The notes beneath the pieces were generated by a model. It was given only the letters and a program-made list of their open reading frames with translations, ran no database searches and was not told the DNA's origin. From contig NZ_CP026121.1 in NCBI RefSeq assembly GCF_003330845.1, positions 1,965,501 to 2,029,500 on the forward strand: a DNA stretch of 64,000 bases, written 5' to 3'. The stretch is from Streptomyces sp. Go-475. GTDB lineage: Bacteria; Actinomycetota; Actinomycetes; Streptomycetales; Streptomycetaceae. Position numbers and translations under genes: made by a program. Shown here piece by piece: positions 24,553 to 33,294 of this stretch. Numbering within the stretch: the first letter of the stretch is position 1; each line of letters opens with the position of its first letter.

Positions 24553-25242
24553 TCAGTCGTCGTACTCGTCGTGATAACGGACGCGCTCACTTCCCGCAGG
24601 CGCCCCAAGAGCCGAAGCGCGCCCCTTGGGCTCCTCCCACTCTTCCTGGCGGCCCAGTGCGGTGAGGTCGAGCAGGCTGGTGGTCGACCCGAGGCCGTCG
24701 AGGCCGCGCTCGTACGTCGAGTACGTGTGGAAGACCCGGTCGCGGTCCCGCAGGAAGCAGCTGAGGCCGGGGCGCTCGACGAGTTCGCCGTCGCGTTCGA
24801 GCGTCACCTCGAAGTCGCGGTTGAAGTCGCCGCCGTGCGAGGAGTACCAGGGCACCGCCCAGCCCATCCGGGCCTTGAACGGCAGGATCTTCGGGTACGG
24901 GGCCCGGGACACGGCCGCGAACGACGTACCACGGGCCGCGAGATGGGCGAGATGCCCGATTTGGTCAAGGAATCCGGAGCAGCTGGGGCAGCCGGCGTCC
25001 CACTCCGGCGCGAACATGAAGTGGTAGACGACCAGCTGCTGCCGGCCCTCGAACAGGTCGAGCAGGGTGGCCTTGCCGTCCCCGCCCTCGAAGACGTACT
25101 CCTCCTCGACCTCCACCATGGGCAGTCCGCGCCGCTCGGCGTTGAGCGCGTCCCGCGCGCGGGTGAGGGCCTTCTCCTTGACCAGCAGGTCCGCGCGCGC
25201 CGCGCGCCACTGCTCGCGCGAGACGATCTCCGGAAGCGACAT
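24553..25242 (-). CDS. DUF899 (thioredoxin-like) family protein
   Basis: The 229-residue protein matches DUF899: an N-terminal SREQWRAARADLLVKEKALTR, the middle VYHFMFAPEWDAGCPSCSGFLDQ with a CPSC redox-like pair, and SRAPYPKILPFKARMGWAVPW, GGDFNRDF and CFLRDRDRVFHTYSTYERG later. The fold is predicted thioredoxin-like; a role in redox chemistry is inferred, not shown. ATG 25242 has AGGAGGGG upstream; the tool-like longer start 18 bases before includes this ribosome site. Confidence 0.9.
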   Translation of the reverse strand: MSLPEIVSREQWRAARADLLVKEKALTRARDALNAERRGLPMVEVEEEYVFEGGDGKATLLDLFEGRQQLVVYHFMFAPEWDAGCPSCSGFLDQIGHLAHLAARGTSFAAVSRAPYPKILPFKARMGWAVPWYSSHGGDFNRDFEVTLERDGELVERPGLSCFLRDRDRVFHTYSTYERGLDGLGSTTSLLDLTALGRQEEWEEPKGRASALGAPAGSERVRYHDEYDD

Positions 25243-25363
25243 GGGCCCCTCCTGTGACAACGGTCCGTCCCGGGTGGTGACCGGCGGGAGGGGCGGAACT
25301 CATCGCTGCCGAAGAAGTTTTTCCGGGACTCGGCGCCGTGCCGAGCGACCGGTCTCCGGAAGG

Positions 25364-26728
25364 TCAGGTGTCGTACTCCTGGATGCGCCGGCCGTGGCCG
25401 CGGTCGACGAGCGCGGGCAGGCGCTCCTGGAGTTCCCGCACCACCGCCGGCACGTCGATGGTCAGCAGTTCCCGGTCGCGCATCAGGATCCGTCCGTCGA
25501 CGATCGTGGTGCGGACGTCGGCGGAGCGGGCGCTGTGCACGAGGGTGGCGGCGAGGTCGTGGACGGGCTGGGTGTGCGGGCCGCTGAGGTCGACCAGGAC
25601 GATGTCCGCCCGGCGGCCCGGCGCGATGCTGCCGACGTCGTCCCCCAGTCCCACGGCCCGGGCGCTCTGCAGGGTGGCGTGGTGCAGGGCCTCGCGGGAG
25701 GTCAGCCACCGCGGGTCGCCCTCGGCCGACTTCTGGACCAGCGAGGTGAGGGCCATCGCCTCCCACACGTCGAGGGAGTTGTTGGAGGCGGCCCCGTCGG
25801 TGGCGAGTCCGACGTCCACGCCGATGGCGCGCAGGGCGCGCACGGGTGTGGTGTCGGGCCAGGCGAACTTGAGGTAGCCGCGGGGCGCGGTGGCGACGGC
25901 CGTACGACGGTCCGCCTGCTCCATCAGGGGCAGGTCGCGGTCGGTGATGCCGGTGCCGTGGGCGAGGAGCAGGTCCGTGTGGAGGATCGTCGTACGGTCC
26001 AGGACCTCGATCGGGGTGACGGCGTGGCGGGTGAGGCTGGTGTCGGTCTGGTCCCGGTTCTCGGCGGCGTGGAGGTGCACGGGCAGGCCGTACGTACGGG
26101 CGAGCTCGGCGGTGGCGGTGAGGTCGTCGTCGTCGACCGTGTAGGGGGCGTGGGGTGCGAGGGCGGTGGTGATGCGGCCGTCGGCCGTGCCGCGGTGGCG
26201 CAGCGCGAACTCCAGTGACCGCTCCCGGCCTTCGGGCCCCTGCGAGGAGAAGAAGGCCTCCCCGAGCAGCGCCCGCATGCCGCACTCCGCGACCACCCGC
26301 GCCACCCTGTCCATCGCGAAGTAGTGGTCGGCGAAGCAGGTGACGCCGCCGCGGATCATCTCGGCGCAGGCGAGCCGCGCCCCCAACTCGACGTGCTCGG
26401 CCGTGAGGTTGGACTCGACGGGCCAGACGACGTCGTTGAACCACTCCTCGGTGGGCAGGTCCTCGGCGAGGCCGCGCAGCGCGACCATCGGCGCGTGCGT
26501 GTGACAGTTGATCAGGCCGGGCAGGGCGACCTGGCCCCGGGCGTCGATCCGCTCGGCGGCGGGCAGACCGGCGGCCTCGGCGGTGGTCGTGACCGCCTCG
26601 ACGACCCCGTTCCGTACGACGATCGCGGCGTCCTCCGCGAACCCGACCCGCTCTTGATCGTCGTGCACGAGGACGGTACATGCGCTGATGATGAGCTCGG
26701 CGGGACTGTCCGCGGCAGAAGGCGTCAT
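25364..26728 (-). CDS. amidohydrolase, MTA/SAH deaminase-like
   Basis: The 454-residue enzyme has amidohydrolase-superfamily features in order: GLINCHTHAPM (metal HxH), a VHLHAAEN metal-histidine stretch, LLAHGTGI and ATDGAASNNSLDVWEAM. The last motif is close to that of 5'-methylthioadenosine/S-adenosylhomocysteine deaminases and related aminohydrolases (chlorohydrolase/guanine deaminase group). It would deaminate a purine nucleoside or heterocycle; the exact substrate is open. ATG 26728 is chosen because upstream frame codons look non-coding. It is divergent from the EEP gene (134 bp). Confidence 0.88.
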   Translation of the reverse strand: MTPSAADSPAELIISACTVLVHDDQERVGFAEDAAIVVRNGVVEAVTTTAEAAGLPAAERIDARGQVALPGLINCHTHAPMVALRGLAEDLPTEEWFNDVVWPVESNLTAEHVELGARLACAEMIRGGVTCFADHYFAMDRVARVVAECGMRALLGEAFFSSQGPEGRERSLEFALRHRGTADGRITTALAPHAPYTVDDDDLTATAELARTYGLPVHLHAAENRDQTDTSLTRHAVTPIEVLDRTTILHTDLLLAHGTGITDRDLPLMEQADRRTAVATAPRGYLKFAWPDTTPVRALRAIGVDVGLATDGAASNNSLDVWEAMALTSLVQKSAEGDPRWLTSREALHHATLQSARAVGLGDDVGSIAPGRRADIVLVDLSGPHTQPVHDLAATLVHSARSADVRTTIVDGRILMRDRELLTIDVPAVVRELQERLPALVDRGHGRRIQEYDT

Positions 26729-26862
26729 CACGCCAACGTACGACGACGTCGTAGGGCGGCATGAGCCGAACCGCACATCCCGTCGCGGCTCTGTCGCGGG
26801 GCCGGCCGGGCGGGCACGCTGGCCTGACCACCCCGCCTGTCGGCTTCGGAAAGGAGCCCGGC

Positions 26863-27840
26863 ATGCTGCTCGGCACCTGGAACCTGGAGAACCTCTACCG
26901 GCCCGGCGGCCCGTACGGCCCGCAGGACGAGGCCGCGTACGGGGCGAAGCTCGCCGCGCTGGCCGCCGTGATCACGGAACTCGACCCGGCGCTGCTGGGC
27001 GTGCAGGAGGTCGGCGACCCGGAGGCCCTGAAGGACCTGGCCGGGATGCTCGACGACGACTGGCACGTCGCCCTGTCCGAGCACGCGGACAGCCGGGGCA
27101 TACGGGTCGGGTTCCTGAGCCGCGCGCCCTTGACGGTGGTGGCGGACACGGCGGCGTTCCCGGCGGGGCTGCGTCCCGTGCAGGCGGACGACTCGGGGCT
27201 GGCTGTGGGGCAGGCGGGGCGGGGCCTGCTGGCCGTGGAGGTCGAGGACGGGGCGCTGGGGGACGGGTCTTCGCCGGACGGGCCGCTGCGGGTGGCCGTC
27301 TGTCACCTCAAGTCGAAGCTGCTGTCGTACCCGGACGGCCGGTTCCAGCCGCGCGACGAGGGCGAGCGGGCCCGTTACGGCGCCTACGCCCTGTACCGGC
27401 GGGCCGCGGAGGCGACGGCCCTGCGCGCCCTCGCGGACGAGTTGCTGGAGGGCGACGGGCGGGCCCGGGACGTGGCGGTCCTGGGCGACCTGAACGACGA
27501 GACGCAGGCGGCGACGACCCAGATCCTGCTCGGCCCGCCCGGCTCGGAGCTCGGCACACCGGGGTACGACAGGGCCGACCGGGGCGACGCGACGCGGCTG
27601 TGGGACGTGGCCCCGCTCATCCCCGCCGGACAGCGCTGGTCCCGCGTCAGCTCCGGGCGGCGCGAGCTGATCGACCACATACTGCTGAGCCACCGGCTGG
27701 TGCGGCGGGTGACGGCGGCGGGCACGGGCCTGCCCGGCGAGGGCCCGCCCACCCTGCCGTCGGTCGGTCCCGACCCGGCGGAGCGGCGGGGCGCGCCCGG
27801 GTCGGACCACGCGCCGGTGTGGGTGCGGGTCGGCGGATGA
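26863..27840 (+). CDS. endonuclease/exonuclease/phosphatase (EEP) family protein
   Basis: The 325-residue protein has the four-layer EEP fold motifs: GTWNLENLYRPG (metal Asn), GVQEVGD (metal Glu), VCHLKSKL (catalytic His), VLGDLNDE (Asp/Asn pair) and GSDHAPVWV (Asp-His). The family cleaves phosphodiesters or phosphomonoesters in nucleic acids, inositol phosphates or lipids. There is no signal peptide, so it is probably cytoplasmic. ATG 26863 has AAGGAG 6 bases upstream. The stop overlaps the start of the next methyltransferase gene (ATGA). Confidence 0.9.
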   Translation: MLLGTWNLENLYRPGGPYGPQDEAAYGAKLAALAAVITELDPALLGVQEVGDPEALKDLAGMLDDDWHVALSEHADSRGIRVGFLSRAPLTVVADTAAFPAGLRPVQADDSGLAVGQAGRGLLAVEVEDGALGDGSSPDGPLRVAVCHLKSKLLSYPDGRFQPRDEGERARYGAYALYRRAAEATALRALADELLEGDGRARDVAVLGDLNDETQAATTQILLGPPGSELGTPGYDRADRGDATRLWDVAPLIPAGQRWSRVSSGRRELIDHILLSHRLVRRVTAAGTGLPGEGPPTLPSVGPDPAERRGAPGSDHAPVWVRVGG

Positions 27841-28373
27841 GGGCCAGCGACGTCCCGGAGCGGCTGAGCTGGGCGGTGCGGGTCCTCGACCCCGCCCCCG
27901 ACGACCGCGTGCTGGAGATCGGCTGCGGGCGCGGTATGGCGGTCGGGCTGCTCTGCGACCGCCTCACCACGGGCACCGTCACCGCCGTCGACCGCTCCGC
28001 CACGGCGGTGGCGGCGGCACGGCGCCGCAACCGCGAGGCGCTCGCGGCCGGGCAGGCCGCCTTCCACGTCCAGCCCCTGGAGGAGACGGACTTCGCCACC
28101 GGATCCTTCGACAAGGTCCTGGCGGTGAACGTGAACCTGTTCTGGACGCGCCCGGCGGACGCGGAACTGACGGCACTGCGCCGCTGGCTCGCACCGGCGG
28201 GGACGCTCTGCCTGTGCTGGGAACCGCCGGACGGGAGGCGGGCCGGGGAGATCGCCGGGAAGGTGGAGCGGGCGGTCGCTGCCGCCGGGTTCGCGACGAG
28301 GACGGTGCGGGACGACGGACTGGTGGCGGTGCTGGGCCTGCTACCCGGCGAGGGGCGTCCGGGGCAGTCGTAG
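27837..28373 (+). CDS. class I SAM-dependent methyltransferase
   Basis: The 178-residue protein contains RVLEIGCGRGMAVGLL (SAM loop), VTAVDRSATAVAAARRRN (acidic residue binding the ribose) and KVLAVNVNLFW (motif IV). It starts in ATGA overlap with the EEP gene, so the two are co-translated. The last 33 bp overlap the 3' end of the FUSC gene on the other strand. Substrate unknown. Confidence 0.88.
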   Translation: MRASDVPERLSWAVRVLDPAPDDRVLEIGCGRGMAVGLLCDRLTTGTVTAVDRSATAVAAARRRNREALAAGQAAFHVQPLEETDFATGSFDKVLAVNVNLFWTRPADAELTALRRWLAPAGTLCLCWEPPDGRRAGEIAGKVERAVAAAGFATRTVRDDGLVAVLGLLPGEGRPGQS

Positions 28374-30335
28374 GCCCACCCGCTCCACGGGTCCGGTGAG
28401 TTCGTCGAGCACGGCGGCGAGGCGTTCCCGGTGGCGCGGGCCGATCTGTCCCGTGTCGTCGAGGTGCACGGCGCAGGCCGTGATCGTGTCGACGAGGCGT
28501 TCGAGGAGGGCGGCCACCTCGTCCGCGCCCTCGGTGTGCCGGGCGAGGGCGGGCAGTTCGTGCGCGGCGAGGGAGATGGTCGTACGGGCCTCGGCGAGGG
28601 TGCGGTAGGCCTCGCGGCGCAGGGTCCAGCGGGTGGCGCGGTGGTCGGAGGGGGTGCCGGGGGTTCCTATGCGGCGGGCGTCTTGGGTGTCGGTGGTTCC
28701 GAGGCGCGGGGCGTCGGAGGGGCCGGAGGTCCCGATGCGGCGGGTGTCGGGGGCGCCGGAGGATCCGATGCGTGGGGCGTCGGCCTCGTCGAGGACGTGG
28801 GTGAGGTAGGCGTGCGCTGCCTCGTTCGCCGCCGCGAGCCGGGCGCGCACCCCGCCGCCCCGCTGTCCCGGCATGGGCAGGTGCCCGACGATCAGCACGA
28901 TCGCGCAGGCCAGCAGCGTCTCGCCGATCCGGCCCGCGGACGCCTGCGGCTCGCCGCCGACCATGACGAGGGCGAGGACGAGGACGGTGACGACGGCGGT
29001 CTGGGCGGCGAAGTGCCGGGTGGCGACGGGGATGAGCGCACCGCTGAGGGCGACGAGCGCGATGAGCCCCTCCGGCCGGGGCAGGACGGCGGCGAACCCG
29101 GCGAAGAGGAGTGCGCCGAGTACGGTGCCGGCGGCCCGGTTGAGCACGCGGGAGGCCAGCGGCCCCAGGTCTGGCTTGACGAGGAAGACGGCGGTGGCGG
29201 GCAGCCAGTACCAGTGCTCGTGCTGCCCGTACCACCGGGTCTGGTGCAGGGCCTGGGCGACCGCCGCGCTGGCCCCGAAGCAGAGGGCGACGCGCAGCCC
29301 GTACTCGCGTCCGGCGCTGCCGAAGGCGGCGCGCAGCCGGTCCCGGGCGGTACGGGGCCGGGTGTGCAGGTCTCCGCCCCGGCCCTGGTCGAACACCTCG
29401 GCGGCGTGCAGCAGGGCGTCGTCGAGGGCGCGCAGCGCGGGTGCCGAGCGGGAGGGCGCGGGCAGCGGCCCGGTGTGGGTGTTGCCGCGGACGGCGGCGG
29501 CGAGCCGCCGGGGTCCTTCGGAGGCCCGCTCGGAGACGGCCTCTCCGGCCCAGGCGAGGGCGGTGGCGGCCTCGGCGAGGGGAAGCGCTGCCGCGTACTG
29601 CGCGTGCAGCCGCCGCTCGGCGGAGGAGGAGGCGTACCGCCGCAGCCGGGGTCCGGCGAGGGCGTCCTGCGCGTGGTCGAGGGCGGCGGTGAGCGCGGCC
29701 CGGCGGCGGATGGCGTCGGGCCCGCCGACGGCGTCGAGAAGCTCGGCGACGGCGTCGTACACGCCGGCGACGGCCTGCCGCTCCCCGTCGAACCGGAAGT
29801 CCCCCGCGAGGGAGCCGGGCGTGGGCAGGACGAGCCGCAGCACGACCAGCCACCCGGCTCCGGCGAGGAAGGCGAGCGCACGGGCCCATCCCGGCTCGGG
29901 CAGGGGCATCCCGGCCCCGACCGCCGAACCGACGAGCACCTGCGTCCCGACGGCGGACGCGACCGGCCCGATGGCGCTGATGCCTCCGGCGACCAGGCCG
30001 ACGAGCGTGAGGATCACGGTCAGTACGACCGCCCCGGTCCCCTGCCCGGCGTACGTCCCGATCGCCATCCCCAGGGCACCGCCCAGCGCGGGCACCCCGA
30101 TCCGCTTGACGGAGGCCCGCCGGCTCCCCGGCCGGTCGTTGATCCCGGCGAGCATGGCGGCGATGGCGGCGACGACACCGAGGGAGGTGTACCCGGTCCG
30201 CACGGCCACGAGCAGCAACGGCCCGGCGGACAGGGCCCCCCGTGTCACCGCGCTCCAGGGAACCGGCCCCCGCTGGGCACGCAGGGCGTGCGCGAGCCAG
30301 GGCGGAAGGTGCAGAGCGGCGGGGAGGCGGAACAC
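28341..30335 (-). CDS. FUSC-family (aromatic acid exporter-like) membrane protein
   Basis: The 664-residue protein has two hydrophobic blocks of about four to six spans each (about residues 30-170 and 350-490), the second containing WYWLPATAVFLVKPDLGPLASRVLNRAAGTVLGALL, a FUSC_2 hallmark. Soluble helical regions follow each block. Between the second block and the end is a linker with four 11-residue units like RIGTSGPSDAP (DNA 28647-28772, 33-bp period). FUSC proteins are linked to efflux of aromatic acids and fusaric acid. GTG 30335 with ACAGGAG upstream is the start. Confidence 0.88.
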   Translation of the reverse strand: MFRLPAALHLPPWLAHALRAQRGPVPWSAVTRGALSAGPLLLVAVRTGYTSLGVVAAIAAMLAGINDRPGSRRASVKRIGVPALGGALGMAIGTYAGQGTGAVVLTVILTLVGLVAGGISAIGPVASAVGTQVLVGSAVGAGMPLPEPGWARALAFLAGAGWLVVLRLVLPTPGSLAGDFRFDGERQAVAGVYDAVAELLDAVGGPDAIRRRAALTAALDHAQDALAGPRLRRYASSSAERRLHAQYAAALPLAEAATALAWAGEAVSERASEGPRRLAAAVRGNTHTGPLPAPSRSAPALRALDDALLHAAEVFDQGRGGDLHTRPRTARDRLRAAFGSAGREYGLRVALCFGASAAVAQALHQTRWYGQHEHWYWLPATAVFLVKPDLGPLASRVLNRAAGTVLGALLFAGFAAVLPRPEGLIALVALSGALIPVATRHFAAQTAVVTVLVLALVMVGGEPQASAGRIGETLLACAIVLIVGHLPMPGQRGGGVRARLAAANEAAHAYLTHVLDEADAPRIGSSGAPDTRRIGTSGPSDAPRLGTTDTQDARRIGTPGTPSDHRATRWTLRREAYRTLAEARTTISLAAHELPALARHTEGADEVAALLERLVDTITACAVHLDDTGQIGPRHRERLAAVLDELTGPVERVGLRLPRTPLAG
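28647..28772 (-). repeat. 33-bp in-frame repeat in the FUSC gene
   Basis: About four degenerate 33-bp units encode RIGSSGAPDTR, RIGTSGPSDAP, RLGTTDTQDAR and RIGTPGTPSDH in the cytoplasmic linker of the FUSC protein. The Arg-(Ile/Leu)-Gly start of each unit is conserved. Confidence 0.85.
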
Positions 30336-30563
30336 GGGGCTCCTGTCGTCTCGTCGGAGGCAGGGGTGGGCCTTCGGGCGACGGTGGCCGGGCGGGGTTG
30401 GTGCCCACGGTAGGCGGGGTTCCTGGAGGAAAGGTTTCCGGAACGTGACGGAGGCCGTGAGAACAGGGTTCTTTATGAACGCAACTCCGAGCACTGTAGT
30501 GGCCCGCGTGTGGCCGGATCCGCGCTGTTCCGCACCAGGCGGCTGATACAGATGAAGATCTCG

Positions 30564-30586
30564 GTGTCAGTGGCTTGTGTGATGCT
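30564..30586 (+). promoter_or_regulatory. weak PafBC/RecA-NDp-like site before the toxin operon
   Basis: GTGTCAGTG, 8 bases, GATGCT. The upstream element differs from the DNA-damage consensus at the first base and the -10 has nAnnnT instead of TAnnnT, the same degree of fit as the polA site. The GTG start of the first operon gene is 48 nt further on. Confidence 0.35.
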
Positions 30587-30634
30587 GAGGGACGACTGAG
30601 GGAATGATTCGCCGGGGGATTCACGGGGGTTGGT

Positions 30635-31045
30635 GTGACGGGGTGGGACATCTCGCCTGCCGGTGTGGGGTCGGTGGTCTCCACGGTGCGGGAGGCGGCC
30701 GATGCCATGAACGAGGGCATCACGCTGTACGGACGGTCCGTGCAGGGGGCGATGGAGTCGGTGGGCACGCTGTCGTTCGGTGACGGGGGCGCGGCATCCG
30801 GTGGCGGCCGGGCCGCCGGTCTCGTCGCGGTGGCGCTGGCGGAGTTCGTCGCCGGCACCGAACGGGATGTGGCGTTCCTGCCGCTGCGCGCGAGCAACTC
30901 CGCGAACGGCGCGATCGAGGCGACCAACGCCTACGTGGCGGGCGATCTGGAGCAGGCGTGGAACGCACAGCGCCAGGCCGCCCTGGCACCGGACGTGACC
31001 GCCTTCCTGGAGGCCGCCCGCAAGCAGGCGGGTGACAAGGGTTGA
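30635..31045 (+). CDS. DUF6507 family protein, WXG100-like partner of the toxin
   Basis: A 136-residue all-helical protein beginning (V/M)TGWDISPAGVGSVVSTVREAAD. Size, helical pattern and the GWDI start match DUF6507, found in streptomycetes beside type VII secretion (ESX) polymorphic toxins. It resembles WXG100-type targeting partners, which pair with the toxin N-terminus for export; the pairing here is inferred from its position directly before the toxin. GTG 30635 is the start. Its stop overlaps the TTG start of the toxin gene (TTGA), so translation is coupled. Confidence 0.8.
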   Translation: MTGWDISPAGVGSVVSTVREAADAMNEGITLYGRSVQGAMESVGTLSFGDGGAASGGGRAAGLVAVALAEFVAGTERDVAFLPLRASNSANGAIEATNAYVAGDLEQAWNAQRQAALAPDVTAFLEAARKQAGDKG

Positions 31046-33267
31046 TCAGCCCGGACGACATACCGACGTTCACCGGTGACCTGGTCGCACTGCAGCAGCA
31101 CATCGCCTCACTGCGCAGGGCGGCGAAGGCGATCCGGGACGGCGGCGGCGAGGTCCATACCCGCTTCCAGCGCCTGGCACCGTCCTACACGGCGCCCGAG
31201 GCCGAGCAGCTTCTCGCCACCACGCAGCCGGTCGAGTCGAGATCGTCCTCGTTCGCGGACGATCTGGAGACGGTCGCCGCGGCTCTCACCACGCATGTCG
31301 TCGAAGTCGCCGAGATCGTCAAGCGGCTGGAGACCCTGCGCGGCCAGGCCCTCGTGTTCGTCGAGTCCGTCAAGGGTGATGACGGACTGGTGCGCAACTG
31401 GCAGCAGGACCAGGACAAGGTGGACGAGCACCAGGAGATCTGGGAGGGCGTGAACGCGGCGGTCGCGGCCTTCCAGCAGGCCGAGGTCGCCTGCGCCGAC
31501 AAGATCACCGCACTGGTCGGCGGCACCCAGTGGCACATCAACGACGGCAGCCCCAAGCAGGACAACCCCTACGGTTTCAGCGCCGAGCAACTCGGCGAGG
31601 CGGACAGGCTGCCCTGGGGCACCCCGGCCCACCACGAGGCGCTGCCGTTCGGCATCGACTACCACCTGCAGGAGGTGGGAGTCAGCCTGTGGGACAACGC
31701 CGCGGGCTCGGTCGAGGGCCTCATCGACCTGTTCAGCCCCGGGGAGGAGGGCGACGCCACGCGTGAGGGGCTGGTCCGGGCGATCGTCGGGATGGAGTCG
31801 TACCTGCTCGACCCGCACGGCGACCGCGAGGGCACCGGGCCGTGGAACATGCCGTTCGCGCGGGAGAGCCGGCCGTTCGCGAAGGAGTTCGCCAAGGGGC
31901 TGGTCGGCTGGGACGACTGGCAGACCAACCCGGGCAAGGCGTTCGGCACCGTGCTGTTCAACGGCCTCACCCTCGGGGCCGGCCCGCTGGGCGCCGCGGC
32001 CAAGGGCGCGTCCGCCGCGGGCAGGGCCGGAGCCGGGGCCCGCGTGGCCGGCACCCTGGCCAAGGTGGGTGAGGTCCTCGACCCCGTCGGAGCCGCCGCC
32101 AGGACGGCCGGGGCCGCGGCCCGCGCGCTGCCCCGTGTCGCGGACCTGACCGCCGGAGTCCGCGCCGCCACCGAGGCGGCCGCCGCCGCGGACAGCAGCC
32201 ACAGCGTGCTCCGGCTCTCTGACGGGTCCGAACTGCGCATCGCCGACGGGGAGTTCATACCCGGTAAGAACGGTGTTGTCGACAACACCCCTGCCCAGCC
32301 CGAGGCACCGGCCACCGAGCGCACTCCTCCGGCCGAGAGCCCCAGGGACCGTGCGCTGGTCGGTGTGGGCGCTCGTGCCCCGGAAGCCACTGCCCACACA
32401 GGCGGGAGTCTCACGCCAGGAGCCGGCCACGAGAGCCCGGCCGGAGGCGGGAGTGGAACGCCCGGGGGAAGCGAAGCCCCCCGGAGGAGTGGCACCGCCC
32501 CAGCGCACACCACGACCTCCGGGACATCATCGTCGGGCGGTCTGCCCCATGGTCCGAACGCCGGAGATGTTCACGGCCGAGACGGTGTTGACCCGGGCGG
32601 GGCTGACGGCGCACGGGACTCCGCCTCCGACGGCCATCACACGCCCGCCCATGAAGACGGACCTGACCACTCGGACGCACAGCGGCACGAGGAGCACGGG
32701 GAGTCGGCTGCTCCTGACGAAGCCGGGGCACACGACGAGCCCAAAGGTCCCGATGTGGGGGATCGCGAGCCCGATTTCACACGTCCTGCCCTGCCGCCGG
32801 GCCAGGCGGAACTGTCCCTGCGAGAGCTACGCGCCCTGCGCAGCGGGCGCCATCGCCATACCACCGCTGAAGAAATAGGCCGGGAAATGTTCGGCGGCGG
32901 CCCCGAGCGGCACTACCCGGTTCCCACTCACGACCATCCTTACTATCCGGTGGAGGCCCCGCGTGGCCGCAAGGTCGACGTCCCGGTCGATCTGCCGGAC
33001 GGCCGGACACTGGCCGTGGAAATAAAGCACTACCTGGAATACCGAACAGTCAAGCTGGCAGACGGAAGCAACAAAATCGTGAAGGGGGAGGTGCCGCTGA
33101 AAAAGGAGATAATGGAGCAGATCAACAAAGACCTGACACTCCGAAGAATGGATCCCGGCTATGATCCCCGATGGGTATTCATGCATGCACCTCCGTCCCA
33201 GGCTCTGCGAAACTACCTCATCCAGGCCCGTATCATATTTGTAGAATACGGTCCACCCCCCAAGTAG
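31042..33267 (+). CDS. putative type VII-secreted polymorphic toxin with nuclease-like C-terminus
   Basis: The 741-residue protein has three parts. Residues 1-300 are helical and ESX-substrate-like, with an EIWEGV turn near 135. Residues about 305-380 are Ala/Gly-rich and hydrophobic; 400-580 is a disordered Gly/Pro/His/Asp-rich linker. The last 160 residues look like a PD-(D/E)xK nuclease: D646 or D650 in RKVDVPVDLPDG, the E660-x-K662 of AVEIKHYLEYR, then EQINKD (Q693) where such enzymes often carry a Gln. The C-terminal module has visibly more A/T-ending codons than its surroundings, as expected for exchanged toxin tips. The start is TTG 31042. It could equally be another toxin fold; nuclease activity is inference. 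Confidence 0.78.
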   Translation: MISPDDIPTFTGDLVALQQHIASLRRAAKAIRDGGGEVHTRFQRLAPSYTAPEAEQLLATTQPVESRSSSFADDLETVAAALTTHVVEVAEIVKRLETLRGQALVFVESVKGDDGLVRNWQQDQDKVDEHQEIWEGVNAAVAAFQQAEVACADKITALVGGTQWHINDGSPKQDNPYGFSAEQLGEADRLPWGTPAHHEALPFGIDYHLQEVGVSLWDNAAGSVEGLIDLFSPGEEGDATREGLVRAIVGMESYLLDPHGDREGTGPWNMPFARESRPFAKEFAKGLVGWDDWQTNPGKAFGTVLFNGLTLGAGPLGAAAKGASAAGRAGAGARVAGTLAKVGEVLDPVGAAARTAGAAARALPRVADLTAGVRAATEAAAAADSSHSVLRLSDGSELRIADGEFIPGKNGVVDNTPAQPEAPATERTPPAESPRDRALVGVGARAPEATAHTGGSLTPGAGHESPAGGGSGTPGGSEAPRRSGTAPAHTTTSGTSSSGGLPHGPNAGDVHGRDGVDPGGADGARDSASDGHHTPAHEDGPDHSDAQRHEEHGESAAPDEAGAHDEPKGPDVGDREPDFTRPALPPGQAELSLRELRALRSGRHRHTTAEEIGREMFGGGPERHYPVPTHDHPYYPVEAPRGRKVDVPVDLPDGRTLAVEIKHYLEYRTVKLADGSNKIVKGEVPLKKEIMEQINKDLTLRRMDPGYDPRWVFMHAPPSQALRNYLIQARIIFVEYGPPPK

Positions 33268-33294
33268 ATGCATCCGAGAGTGGAAGGTGTGAAG

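Noticed and set aside
27979..30927. 982-codon minus-strand frame spanning the FUSC gene and its neighbours
   Set aside because: Mostly Arg/Pro/Gly low-complexity translation in the wrong frame of FUSC; the real FUSC frame is clear.
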